Source: Rhizophagus irregularis
Taxonomy: Eukaryota > Glomeromycota > Glomeromycetes > Glomerales > Glomeraceae
Direction: 5' to 3'
Assembly (NCBI RefSeq): GCF_026210795.1
Contig: NC_089446.1
Span: forward strand, 1,332,001-1,396,000
Length of the DNA stretch: 64,000 bases
In this document: positions 23,146 through 33,565 of the stretch, piece by piece
How positions within the stretch are numbered: the stretch's first letter is position 1
How the letters are laid out: every line of letters starts with the position of its first letter
Made by a program: the position numbers and the translations under genes
Notes under the pieces: generated by a model
Told to the model about the DNA's origin: nothing
Seen by the model: only the letters and a program-made list of their open reading frames with translations
The model's database searches: none

Positions 23146-24449
23146 TTAACGTGTTTCAAATTACGCAAAAATTTATAATGATATTCAATTTATACAAATT
23201 ATGGTAATTCAGAATTATCGTAAGATTTTAGTCAAATATGTAGTGCATCAGTTCTTTCAATCTTATTAAAAAATATTTGGTTGTACATTATTTAAATTTT
23301 TTTATTATTACAATTTATCATTTAAAATGATTATATTCAACTTGTATTATTACCACTTGGATTTTTGGTTCTCGATGATAGATTTTGGAATTAGAAATTT
23401 CATTCCTCTTTATATTTCCTTATACGCAATTTATGTATCCAAATTTCATTTGCAATATTGTATGGCGCTTTCTTAGATATTTTACATGTTCTGATAATTA
23501 TGCCTCCACGGAGAGTTTTGTTAAACGAAAATTTTTAATTCGGATATAAGTTTGGAGCTGATGGCTCATGTTTTTTCAAATACCGTATGTTATCAATACT
23601 CAATAGTATTCAAATCATGTATACTGAAAATGTTATTAATATAAAAAATTATTTATTAATATAATCTTTTAAATTTTATTATAGACTATCTTGGCATGAC
23701 TAATGCTTGCTACAGCGACAAACTGCTGTTATATTTTTAATTAAATTATGGACCATTGGGCACATTTCAATTATGGTTGTAGGCCATTTAGGAAAGATCG
23801 TTGATATTTACTGGTGAATTGTCAACCATCAAATTAGGACTATCTGGAGACAAGTTTGCAATGCGTCCTTTCACAAAAATCATCACTATTTCCTTTTTTT
23901 AAATCCTCAAATCATGTTATTTCTTTTTTTTTTATAATGAACATGTATATTGCGATGGACTTTGATGGTTTCCCATTTTCCTAGTTTCTAATTCAGCTTA
24001 CTAGAAAAAAAATTTTTGATACCTGATGTAATTTTCGACATAGACTTGTGTACATTAGTATCACATAAAACAATTTTTGTAGAATTTTATGTAGAAAGCT
24101 GTTAGAAACAAATTATAGAAGAAAATTGCCAATCTTTTGAAATCAAAGTAAAGTCGGTACGAATTACATTTAATATTTATATTTGATATTATTATAAGAA
24201 TATTCTAATTACTACTTTTAAAAAAAGTATTTTGGAGAGTAGTCCTTCGTTATCAAAACTACTCCCAACACTACATGAATTGCAAACTTTACCAACGTAA
24301 CTGCCGTAACAAAGTTACCACTGCAGAAGTGCAGATGTTCACAGAGAAATTTTATATAATATCGAGCTACGTCACGAGTTACAACCTTTCATTGACTTAA
24401 TTAGTGACGTAACTGACGTAGCTAAAAAAAGAAAAAGTGAGATACGACG
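23146..24449. other. AT-rich intergenic, no gene seen
   Basis: No reading frame is supported. 24240-24440 is richer in ACGTAAC/GTTAC words (ACGTAACTGCCGTAAC, GTGACGTAACTGACGTAG), which gives it a weak internal repeat character. Confidence 0.4.
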
Positions 24450-24629
24450 GAAACATGTCATGTATAGAGGCCTATGTATGTCCGTATAGTGATCAACGTA
24501 CGGTATGTATGGTCATTTTTACCATACTGTATGGTGGGGTGATGTATACTGTAGGGTGATGTATACCGGACGTTGCCATACATTGACCACTATACGTACA
24601 TACATAGGCCTCTATACATGACATGTTTC
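24450..24629. mobile_element. Fold-back element with 32-bp perfect inverted repeat
   Basis: The left arm begins GAAACATGTCATGTATAGAG (24450-24481) and the right arm is its exact reverse complement (24598-24629). Pairing continues imperfectly inward (GTATAGTGRTCAA), leaving a loop with GTATGG/CCATAC copies. The total of 180 bp is nearly all palindrome. No coding sequence. Target duplication not identified. Confidence 0.75.
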
Positions 24630-26224
24630 TATATAATCAGATATATTGGACTAACACAAATCTTTAGAAGTACAGATGGATGTAGGAGAAATTAAATGCT
24701 TATTGTTCAGTCCATAAAAAGATTTAAGAGTCAAAGTGATGAACAGATATAAAATGTACTTGGTTAAATTTCCATTTGGTTCATTGATTGTGAATCGTAG
24801 AATATGAAGATTAGTGTTTTAATAAAATAAATTATAAATTGATTTATTATTTACTTATTGTATATATCGCCTATACTTTTTAAATTACTAGAACAAAATT
24901 TTATTTTCAAAATTTTTTTTTCATTAAATTGTTATCTTATAAGTAGATGTTTATATAATGTTAATTAAGCGAATTGTTAATTGTATAGCACATACTATTT
25001 TTTTTTAAAAAAAATTTAATATCTGATATATTTAATATATTGCAAATTAATAAATTAATTATACTATCAGCTAAATATCATTGATTGGTCAAATAATATT
25101 CGAATGGTAAAACTTTCTTAGAAAATTCATGTGTATAAACTAATTAATTTTTGAAAGCTTACTTTTTATTGGTTGATTTTCATAATAAGATTTGTATATA
25201 GTAGGTATAATAATTTTTTATATAAAAAAATTATATTTCATTTATTAACTGTTTTAAATAAGCGCTTATATAATGTTTTTTTTACTAGGATTTATAACTC
25301 CGTCTACGTGTATTCTGATTTGGCTGATTTTGATTAGATGAAAAATTGCATCATTATAAACTTAAACAGTAACCAAAAAATGGGTATTCATTGAAAATTA
25401 CACACTTTTTTTATGACGTACAGTCTGTATTTTGCAATGAAAGTTAATTTTAACTTTAACAAGGAGTTAAGTAAATCCTGTTGTAAGATGATGTAACTAA
25501 ATATTCAATTCCTGGTTGATAAACACTTTATATTGGTTGTTTATAAAAAACAATATCAGGAATTACATCAAATATTATGATTATGCAGACTTTACTAATA
25601 AAGAAGAAATAAGTAATAGTCTTCCTTTGCTGAAACTGTTTAATTAGATCTTTCAATCATGTGGCAACGTTTTAAATAAATTTTAATTTTAATAAATCAC
25701 AGGTACATTAAAATTATGATATTATTCTCACTTATAGATAAGTCTTTGGTTATATCTTTTTATTGCATCAATAACTTTGTCTTTAGTATTTGTTGTAAAA
25801 AGTTCTTATCTGTTGCAGAAATCATTGCAATCATCACATCATCATTAATAAAGTCGATGATTTCTTGTTTTGATGATCTTTCAATTCTATCAAACTATTA
25901 CAGTATTTCAGTTTAATTTTATTATTTATATTAACTCTGCCATTTATATACAGATTGGCTCTTTTTGTTAATTACTGTATCTCTTAGTATATCGAATAAT
26001 AACGTATGAACAGAGATGTAGACTCTTATCGTTGACATAAAAAATTATAATATTAATAATTTACATCAAAGATTGTTTAAGAATTAGTGACACAATAAAA
26101 TGTACCTTTTACCTAAATGTGCCGACAAGCTAAAATACAGTGGTAAGACAATTATACTAGTCTTTTTTATGATAACTCTTGCGTAACCTTTCATTTGTAA
26201 AAATATGTAGTCTTTTGGGAGTCT
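24630..26224. other. AT-rich intergenic with one minus-strand coding trace
   Basis: Mostly very AT-rich. Between about 25750 and 25890 the minus strand gives a short coding-like text (SSKQEIIDFINDDVMIAMIS, then ATDKNFLQQILKTKLL) interrupted by frame changes. No other gene is supported. Confidence 0.35.
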
Positions 26225-27087
26225 ATGGATGAGCTTTCGTTAAAAAAGTTCTTAGATTTCCGATTAAAAGCAAACGATTTGAAAGATAGAGATATAGAGC
26301 ATCGTCAATACAATCGGAAATCATTAAAAATTACCATGGTGAAAATTCTGAAATTGGGGCAAAGGCGATAAGTTGGTTAAAACAATTTAAGGCAAGTGTA
26401 CTCATTTATTCGATACTGTGCGACACCAACTACCACACTGGTTGTGACTGTACTGAGAAAGATTGCGACTTGTCGGTGTGCATATCATAAATGATCAAAG
26501 TGGTGTTCTACATTGTTATCAACTACCGTGCTGGTTGCGACTGGTTGCGGGAAAGGTTGCGACTTTTCCGTGATTTGCCTACGTTTTCTTTACAATAAAT
26601 TTGTCATTTTTTTCTTCTTTTCTAACTTGAAATACTTTTATTAGAATGATAAATTATCAGATCAGATAAACCATTTTTGGGATCTTCAATTGAAAAGACA
26701 AAATATTCTAGCGGAGTTTAAGTTGCATGAGAGAAGGAACAGGTACATTGTCTTTATATAATATTTTGAAATTTAGTTGTTGATTATATAATACTTCCTA
26801 ATACCTTCAAACAGAACGAACTGGAGAACCAGATGTGTCTCGAACAGACCAAATACATTCTGGATGCAACGAGAAAGACCGTAGATCAAGGTCTTTTCTT
26901 ACAAAAATCAATTGTCAAAAGATTTGAAAACCGCGTATTACATGCATGCTGTATGGTAAATTATATAAAATTAAATGGCGCGTTGAAATTTTCGTTATTT
27001 AATTCCAAAGAGTTTTTAAATCAAATAAACGCTTCCGTAAAATTCCTTTTATTATTAATTCAATATTATAAATCATATAATAACTAA
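26225..27087 (+). pseudogene. Unidentified three-segment gene remnant
   Basis: Segment 1 starts at ATG 26225: MDELSLKKFLDFRLKANDLK. It then shifts frame to ASSIQSEIIKNYHGENSEIG, AKAISWLKQFK and ends at AAG|GCAAGT, a possible GC-AG intron (26391). Segment 2 (26644-26739) reads NDKLSDQINHFWDLQLKRQN and ILAEFKLHERRN between good splice sites. Segment 3 (from ~26816) reads NELENQMCLEQTKYILDATR and KTVDQGLFLQKSIVKRFENR. The segments 2/3 junction is out of phase. The segment order looks like a real multi-exon gene that has decayed. No domain recognised. Confidence 0.45.
26419..26568. repeat. Short tandem duplication inside an intron-like spacer
   Basis: CAACTACC---CTGGTTG-GACT and AAAG-TTGCGACTT occur at 26419-26468 and again at 26519-26568, a 100-base offset with ~85% identity by eye. 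No coding capacity. Confidence 0.55.
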
Positions 27088-27199
27088 TATATTATCATAC
27101 TGTTTTAAAAGATTTTTCATGTATTTGTTATTTTGTTTTCTCACCACTAGATTTCTTACGTTATACATGTACTGTACATATAACTTTTTTCTTACTCCG

Positions 27200-27320
27200 C
27201 AGCTAAAACTGTTGTATTATTTTCTCTGAGTCTGACCTCGTTGAAGGAAGCGCTGACAAGAAATTATTAAAAACATTAAAGCCTGAACGAGAAAATGCGC
27301 AATTAAGGTATGAATATTTC
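27200..27320 (+). pseudogene. Short coding remnant
   Basis: One frame reads SESDLVEGSADKKLLKTLKP, ERENAQLR and meets a GTATGA donor-like site at ~27309. The following sequence does not stay open. Unknown family. Confidence 0.3.
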
Positions 27321-27640
27321 GGCTGTGCCCAAAGAAACGATTTCAGAGCTCGCGACTAAAGACTATTTTTTTCGTATAGATTCCTGAGGACCTTACTAGA
27401 TCACGGAATGCAAATAACATAAAATTTCGGCGGGCTTTACTAGGTTATTGTTATGAATTATTATTTATTTTCTGACACTGTGTGTTTCGTGTAAGATAGG
27501 TCGGCAATACTCATTCAAAAAGTTAATAAAACGTACAGGTATCATTGTCTTATCAATTCTATTAGTATATATTGTCAAAATTTTGATAACATAATTACAG
27601 AAAACTACAACCGTTTATGTGTTTTTGCCAACACAGAAAA

Positions 27641-27793
27641 ATGCGTTCTGTCGACATCAATTGTCTGGTTCTAGGAAAGCCATTCAGAAATATAATCTCT
27701 ATCAAAATTAAAGAAAACGAAACAATTGGCGAACTCAAAAGACGTATTAAAGCTGAAAAGGATTACTTTGGATCGTGCCCCTTGGATCAATAA
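27641..27793 (+). pseudogene. Crinkler N-terminal domain fragment (50 codons)
   Basis: From ATG 27641 the frame reads RSVDINCLVLGKPFRNIISI, then KIKENETIGELKRRIKAEKD, and stops at TAA 27791-27793. The order INCLVLGKP...I-I-ENETIGELK--IK--K is the ubiquitin-like N-terminal (translocation/LFLAK-equivalent) domain of Crinkler proteins. The start region is complete, but the frame stops before the usual ELTLWKV strand and any C-terminal domain. It is a truncated copy. Whether a 50-residue peptide is made is unknown. Confidence 0.75.
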
Positions 27794-28701
27794 AGGGTCT
27801 TATTTTATTATTATTATTACATGAGTCTTTACAGGAAACACAGCAATCGGCAATAATTTTCCTGAATATCTTACTGCGTATTTATTGGGTTCCAGGACAT
27901 GAATATGAAGATGGAAAATATAATTTTGGAACAAAGCAAAATTAATTGGCTTTTAATTAATAATGCAATCTATTATTTTAATAAAGTTTGTAATAATTTG
28001 TTGAGATCAATTGGAATAATATTTTTAATTATCATCACTTTACAAATATATTATTAAAGGATTTCTCACCAAATAATGAAAAATAAAGGCAGCGGAAAAT
28101 ACATTTAAAACAAAAAATATTTTTTAATTTTTGATTTCAGTTTCACCAGGATTCTTTGAAATACAAGCTACAATCTTGATTTTGTCAACAGGTAACGATT
28201 CATGTTCCAATTTGAAATTAGGATTCTTAATAACGAGTGTCTACTTCATCACAAAATCGATAAGTATGAAGATGTCCAGTCAATAATTAGGTTGGGATAT
28301 ATAAATTTAATGAAACAAATTTTATTCAATAATATTGAATCAGATGCTTATGTTTGACTTTATTTTCAAGAGATTCCGCTATACTTTTATCAACCTTGAA
28401 TTGAAAATAATAATAAATATAACTTTGATTTTGTAATAATATATTAACAAACAAATATATATATATATGTATTTCACGGATCAAATCAAAATTCTATATA
28501 TTATAATACTTTATATAACCTAATTACTTATATAAATGAATTGGAACGAAAAAAAATTCTATTTCTTATATTATAATGGATTTATTCACAATATTAATTT
28601 TTAAAACATACTTAACCTTCATCGCTAGTTATATTTACGATTTCAATTGAGCTAAGTAAATATAATTTAACAAAATCGATATAATTTAAAGAAAATTGTC
28701 A
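27794..28701. other. AT-rich intergenic with one minus-strand coding trace
   Basis: At about 28130-28250 the minus strand gives NPNFKLEHESLPVDKIKIVA, CISKNPGETEI, a short coding-like text with no start or splice context. The rest is AT-rich, with an AT dinucleotide run near 28457. Confidence 0.35.
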
Positions 28702-28964
28702 TTTATCGCTATAGCGACATATCGCCAGTCTATACAGATCATGTGATTTATTGATTTAAACTCGTGATTTACTTTTTTAAACTATAATTAGATTATGAAA
28801 AAAAGATTATCGTTATTTTTTCTCACGATTGTCTCCTCATTTACCAACAATTTTAAACTTTCATTAATAACGACCAATACATCCTTGCTTATTTCACTCC
28901 TTTTACTCATAAACAAACTTTTTTTTTACTCTTTTGTATTATTTCTATATGGTAAATATATGAT

Positions 28965-29958
28965 ATGGACGAAGAAAGTAGACATGAAAGTCCTAATAAT
29001 GGTACGTTAATAATAAGCATTAGGCTTATCTTTATATTGGTGTTGGGATCGCGTTAGGGTTAGGGTTAGGGTTAGTTTGTTTAGGATTAGGATTTAGGGT
29101 TAGAAATTAGGGTTAGGGTTAGGGTTAGGGTTAGTTTGTTTATAGTTTATAAGTATTTAACTCTTCTTTTTTTAGTTATTTGTAGTGGGCAACCTATATT
29201 ATTCAATGAACATGATACTGTATCTTTGTATTCAGGAAAGACCTTTACGTCATGGGAAGAATGTGAACAATTTTTGAATGAATGGGCAAAGAGTCAAGGT
29301 TTTCATATAATTAAAGATCGTGTAACCCGTTGCCTTTCAATCGTACAAAGTGGAATAATTTGCAGACATTACTTTCAAGTAATGTTAGCTACCAAAGAAG
29401 CTTTTTTCATATTCAATTTATTCCAAAGCGATGGTATAATATAAACAAAGATGGATCGCAAGAACCATTCTTGGTTGCCTGATAAATTTATACAAGATGA
29501 TCAACAACATTTTTCTTATGATTTTAATGATTCTTCAAGTTTATGTTTATTTAATCGGAATAATAGGGAAATTGATGAAGAAAGATTGACAATTCTTGAA
29601 CAAAAAATTACATATGGCAAATTACACAGAATGTATAAGAAGGCTCTGAACAAGGCATTGCAGTAATTCTAAATCAGAGCAACTCATCAATTTATTACAA
29701 AACTTAGCAGAGGAAGAAGAATCAAATCCATCAGATTCTGATGAATTAGAGTTGCAACAAGAAATCATTACAGGTGATAAGGAAAATTTTGATCCTTCAA
29801 TACCAAAGTTACAAAATCCTAAGATACGTCGTGGAAAAGGCTGACCATTAGGCACAAAACGCTTTAAGTCTTCTTGTGAAGCAAATAAAACCAAATCAAA
29901 AACACAACATCATTGTAAAAGATGTGGGTTGGCCGGTCATTATCAAAAGAATTGCAAG
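28965..29958 (+). pseudogene. FAR1/MULE transposase, internally deleted and frameshifted
   Basis: Exon 1 (28965-29001, MDEESRHESPNN) joins in phase across an intron (29002-29175) to exon 2, which reads GQPILFNEHDTVSLYSGKTF, TSWEECEQFLNEWAKSQGFH, IIKDRVTR. This is a FAR1-type DNA-binding N-terminus. It runs directly into SGIICRHYFQVMLATKEAFF, the end of the SWIM zinc finger. The whole DDE catalytic core is therefore missing. Frame changes occur at 29402-29407 (T run), ~29480 and ~29665, and a TGA lies at ~29842 (GKG-stop-PLGTKR). The C-terminus ends in a CCHC zinc knuckle, CKRCGLAGHYQKNC (~29915-29955), then a GTATTT donor. It cannot be an active transposase. Confidence 0.82.
29049..29140. repeat. 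Interstitial telomere-like (TTAGGG)n inside an intron
   Basis: Two blocks of TTAGGG units (about 29055-29078 and 29107-29135) are separated by TTTGTTTAGGATTAGGATTT and a degenerate unit. They sit wholly within intron 1 of the MULE transposase remnant. TTAGGG is the usual fungal telomere unit. The position makes an internal seed or repair patch more likely than a real chromosome end. Confidence 0.85.
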
Positions 29959-30644
29959 GTATTTTCGTATAGCCTTTTTACGATTCTTTTGCTTTTTATT
30001 TATACTAAGATTATCATTATGCATTTTATTAGGAAGAAGCAGTTAATAACTAGTTGATTTTTTTATTGAGATATAATAACGCTTACAATAATGCATTATT
30101 TGCTTGTAAATTATTTATAATGTAATATTCGCTAATTATTGCTAATATAATATTTTATTTTTATTTTTATTTTTAAAACCACGTGAACAAGATTACAGAA
30201 AGATAGACAAGAACAAAAGATAAAACAAAAGTCGAACGCTATCTAATACTAAGCTATAATCAAACCGCCCGAGGACAGCGCCACTCTGGTACTTTCAACG
30301 AACTTGGAGGAGTCCCTAACACGACATCACATCCCAATAAACCAAAGTAAAGGCTTTAGCACAATCAAATCTAAGAACTAAGAAACGATCCGTATTTTTC
30401 TTTCGGTCATTAAAGACCGCCACCTGTAAATACTGTCATAGGTGGAATGGTTCACACTATTCTAATTGTTGTACGTTGGTATAAATTTCGTACGTGGGGG
30501 GTTACCCAAAAAAAAAAAAGATGTAATTTAATACAAGTCAATAATAAAAAAGTGGCTAAAATAACGTAAATCTATAACTATCAGCGTGCCACTAAATAAG
30601 TAAAAGAAAAAAAATTAAAAGCTGATAGTGGTATTCGAAAGGAG
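29959..30644. other. Convergent intergenic part of the MULE
   Basis: Non-coding. 30180-30500 has higher GC than its surroundings and contains GTACGTTGGTATAAATTTCGTACG, a partial palindrome near 30472. Probably the shared 3' region of the two convergent genes. A G run and A run occur at 30497-30522. Confidence 0.45.
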
Positions 30645-32552
30645 TTAGCGTAAAACGAAGACTTTAGAGTCTTCAGGAGACAGGATATCTAGTCTCGATT
30701 TTTTGATCTCCGTGTTATGCCTATCGATATTTGTAGGCGGAATAGGGGGACGTTTATGTGGTCTAAGTTTGAGTTGTTTAGCATCATCTGATGTGTGTCC
30801 TTTGTACCGATAATGAGATTCGCGGTCATCCATGACCGAGAAATAGTCAATGTGAAAATGACCTAATTCTTGCTCTAATTGGAGCAATTGTTTGTTAGTT
30901 TTATAAACATTTTTTCCTTGCGTGATTCTGTTCTGTAGAACGGAACGGCGGTCTATTAAAGGAGTAATTTTCTTGTGAAAGTGATCTTGAAATTTTGTGA
31001 GATCTTTGGTCATATCTTCACGATATTCTACACGATTAGAGGAGGTACCCCAGAGCTTTGCTCTAGCAGAGAGTTCATCTTCATAAGCAAGACGTTTAAC
31101 TTCCCATGCTTCATTTTCATTTTGTTGTCGCACAGCTAGTTCGTGAGCTTCTTTACGTTTTCTAATACCAAGAAACCAGTAATAACATCCTGGTGTATAT
31201 TGTTGACCTTTGATTTTCGCCTGTCTGTTAGAAGTGTAAACAGGTTCGTCAGTTACGTAAGGGAAGAGATCGTTAGGAATCCAGATGCCCAACTTTTCAT
31301 GCCAAGTATTCTCTTCTTTAGAAAGAATGGGTTGTGAGGTGGTGGCAGATGAGTGAGTAATTGAAGTACTAAATGAATTATTCCCTGGATCTGGTCGAGA
31401 AGGTGGTTCTTTAGCCTTGACGGTAGCAGACATTACGCCAAGAGGTTTGTGTAAATCAGGTGGTATAGGAAAATTATAATGTGTCTCATCTCAGAGCACT
31501 AGTCTTTTGTGATATTTTAAATGTTGTAAAGGTTTATTAACATATTGTGAAGGTAAAAATAGGAAGCGATAGTGTTTAGCTTGACGAAGCTTTTCTTCAA
31601 GAGTATCCACGCGTCTATGAGAATTTTGGTTATTACCGCGATTGTTGAAAACTGATCTAATAGCCCGTTCAAAACGGGATTTTTGTTTTTTACTCCTTGT
31701 ACTACTGTCGGAGTGAGATGAACAGAAGTTGTTCAATCGTTTACGATACATACGGCGATCCTTATACGTATGAAGGAATTTGTGTCCATTAGCTAAATAT
31801 GAGACGTCATAGGAAATTCCGAGACGATTTGAAAATACATGTTTTTTGGCATGATAGCGCCATTGTTTAAAGGTAAGGGTTGCATGAAACCGTTTGTCAT
31901 TTACGTTATTATGTGATAACGGGGTAGGTTTCTTAATATTGTGAAAAATATCTAAATGTTTATGGTGAGAGACGCAAGCGCGTCTATTGTGAGACATAAT
32001 GTAAGGGGAGGGGACACAACACAACTGTGTGTGTTCAGTTCCAAAATTGTAAGCAGTGGAGAAGTTACATGGTGTAAAAATACCAAAATAAAAATGATAA
32101 CGTTTATAAGAAAAGTTAAAGAAAGTTTTTGTCCGGGAATTTCTTTGTGTGACTTTATCAGCACGTGATTTGACAAGAAAATATCTATTGAGTAGTTTTG
32201 AACGAATGAGATTAAAATATTTCTTTTGGATAGAACGTGGGATAACTTTTTGATGAGAAAAAAAATGTTGTAACATCTTACTAATCTGAAATTTCAGATT
32301 AGGAAAGCTACAGGTGGAAGAGTAGCTAATAGGGGTTGATTTCATGTGGTAATCATTTGTGTGTATTTTAAGATGAATATCATTGGTGTTTGCTGAGGGA
32401 TCAGCTAACTCAAAAAAGAAACTTTTTGATCTTCTGATTTCGTAAATCTTGTTACATCCAGCCCGTTTGGGTCTAGTCACGTGAAATTTGTGGAAAGAAA
32501 CGTTGAAAGAAAATTTTCCCAAGGGGATAGTTTTATGAGAACTAAAAACCAT
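30645..32552 (-). CDS. MULE accessory protein, one frame with a single in-frame TGA
   Basis: Not a family I recognise. From ATG 32552 the frame runs 353 codons to TGA at 31493-31491. It then continues in the same frame for 19 codons (DETHYNFPIPPDLHKPLGV), meets ATG 31433, and goes on 262 codons to the stop at 30645. The total is 635 codons with one internal stop. The first part is very basic and His/Lys/Phe-rich (GKFSFNVSFHKFHV, SNRLGISYDVSYLANGHKFL). The second part begins SATVKAKEPPSRP, has a WHEKLGIWIPNDLFPYVTDE block, then a long charged helical segment (HELAVRQQNENEAWEVKRLA). The TGA may be a mutated Arg codon, a sequencing error, or readthrough. GC content is higher than in nearby genes. 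Both parts are free of other stops while the partner transposase is wrecked. Confidence 0.6.
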
Positions 32553-32755
32553 ATTTTAATGTATTTTATAAAGGTATGGTGAAAATATAATAAAAACTTC
32601 TTTCAAAGGACGGGTGATAAGGAGAAGAACCTTTCCATAAGAAGCCACCCAGTGGTCTTCTTTCTTCTCGAACGTTGAAAACGTAAAAGGGGTGTAAATA
32701 AAAAAACAGTATTTTACTGCGGATTTCTATGTGAAAAAATGGAAAGGGGAAAGAG

Positions 32756-32776
32756 TTTTTTTTTTTTTTTTTTTTT
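32756..32776. repeat. Poly-T run, 21 bases
   Basis: Twenty-one T residues lie just inside the right TIR of the MULE, upstream of the minus-strand gene. It may be a promoter A/T tract for that gene or slippage. Such a run is also prone to assembly error. Confidence 0.7.
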
Positions 32777-32874
32777 CTTGCTAATATAATAAAAAATGTA
32801 TAATTAACGATAAGTCACATGCAATGTAAATCACGTGATTATATGGACTGGCGATATATCGCTATAGCGATAAA

Positions 32875-33565
32875 AAATAAAACCCTAATTTAAATATTAA
32901 TAATAATTTATTTTTGGATATATCTGGTTACGTTATTTCCCCATTCCTAATTTCAGACTAAATATAATTAGAAAAAATTTTTTTAAATAATCACATGTCA
33001 AATGTATCAATTTCCAAATAATGCGCAAATTATGATTTAATTATCTAGCCAAAATGAAAATTTTTTCTTATTCCAACCTTTTATAAACTAATTTGAATAT
33101 AAATATAATCAAGTCCTTTAGTGAAGAATTTGATTGCCGGGTTCGTTATAAGAATTTAATATCACATGATCAGCATAAAATTGTCGACTATATTGATTTA
33201 ATATAGGATATTATTTTACGTAATAAATATTTAAAACCTGACCGACCTGTTGCGAAATAAATTGGAACAATTGGAACACTGTTCATGCATTTGGTCAACA
33301 AAATACATAAAAGTTTTTTGAATTACAAAATCTGCATATACAATATATAGTACAAAGGGTCCCGCAAATAAGTAGCCCTCATTGGCAAATTACGCCTTTG
33401 TGATGATAAATATCTATTCTATGATTCTATGAAGAAATGTTTGTGCTACATTATGCTATAAACAATATTCTTAATTATCCCCTTCTTTTTATACTTAAAT
33501 ACTCATCATCAAAGCAAACTCTGACTTTTTTTAAAAAAAAAAAGAAAGGGAGAGAAAAATAAAAA
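32875..33565. other. Upstream region of the coiled-coil gene
   Basis: AT-rich, with no frame supported. The last 80 bases (CCCCTTCTTTTTATACTTAA, then an A run and AGAAAGGGAGAG) look like a fungal core promoter and 5' leader for the gene at 33566. Confidence 0.4.

Larger units (their letters stand above)
28702..32874. mobile_element. TIR-bounded MULE with two convergent genes
   Basis: The terminal inverted repeats are ~48 bp. The left (28702-28750) starts TTTATCGCTATAGCGAC and the right (32827-32874) is its reverse complement with a few changes: TTTATCGCTATAGCGAT, ATATCGCCAGTC, ATCAYGTGATTTA. The first part of each TIR is itself a palindrome (TCGCTATAGCGA). Inside lie a damaged FAR1/SWIM MULE transposase on the plus strand (28965-29958) and a long reading frame on the minus strand (32552-30645); they converge on a ~690-bp non-coding middle. 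This resembles the mudrA/mudrB plan of maize MuDR, though no sequence similarity to mudrB is claimed. A 9-bp target duplication was looked for and not seen. Confidence 0.7.

Noticed and set aside
29049-29140. A true chromosome end
   Set aside because: The TTAGGG blocks are internal, short and inside an in-phase intron.
28702-32874. 9-bp target duplication around the MULE
   Set aside because: The bases just outside the two TIRs do not match over nine positions, so none is claimed.
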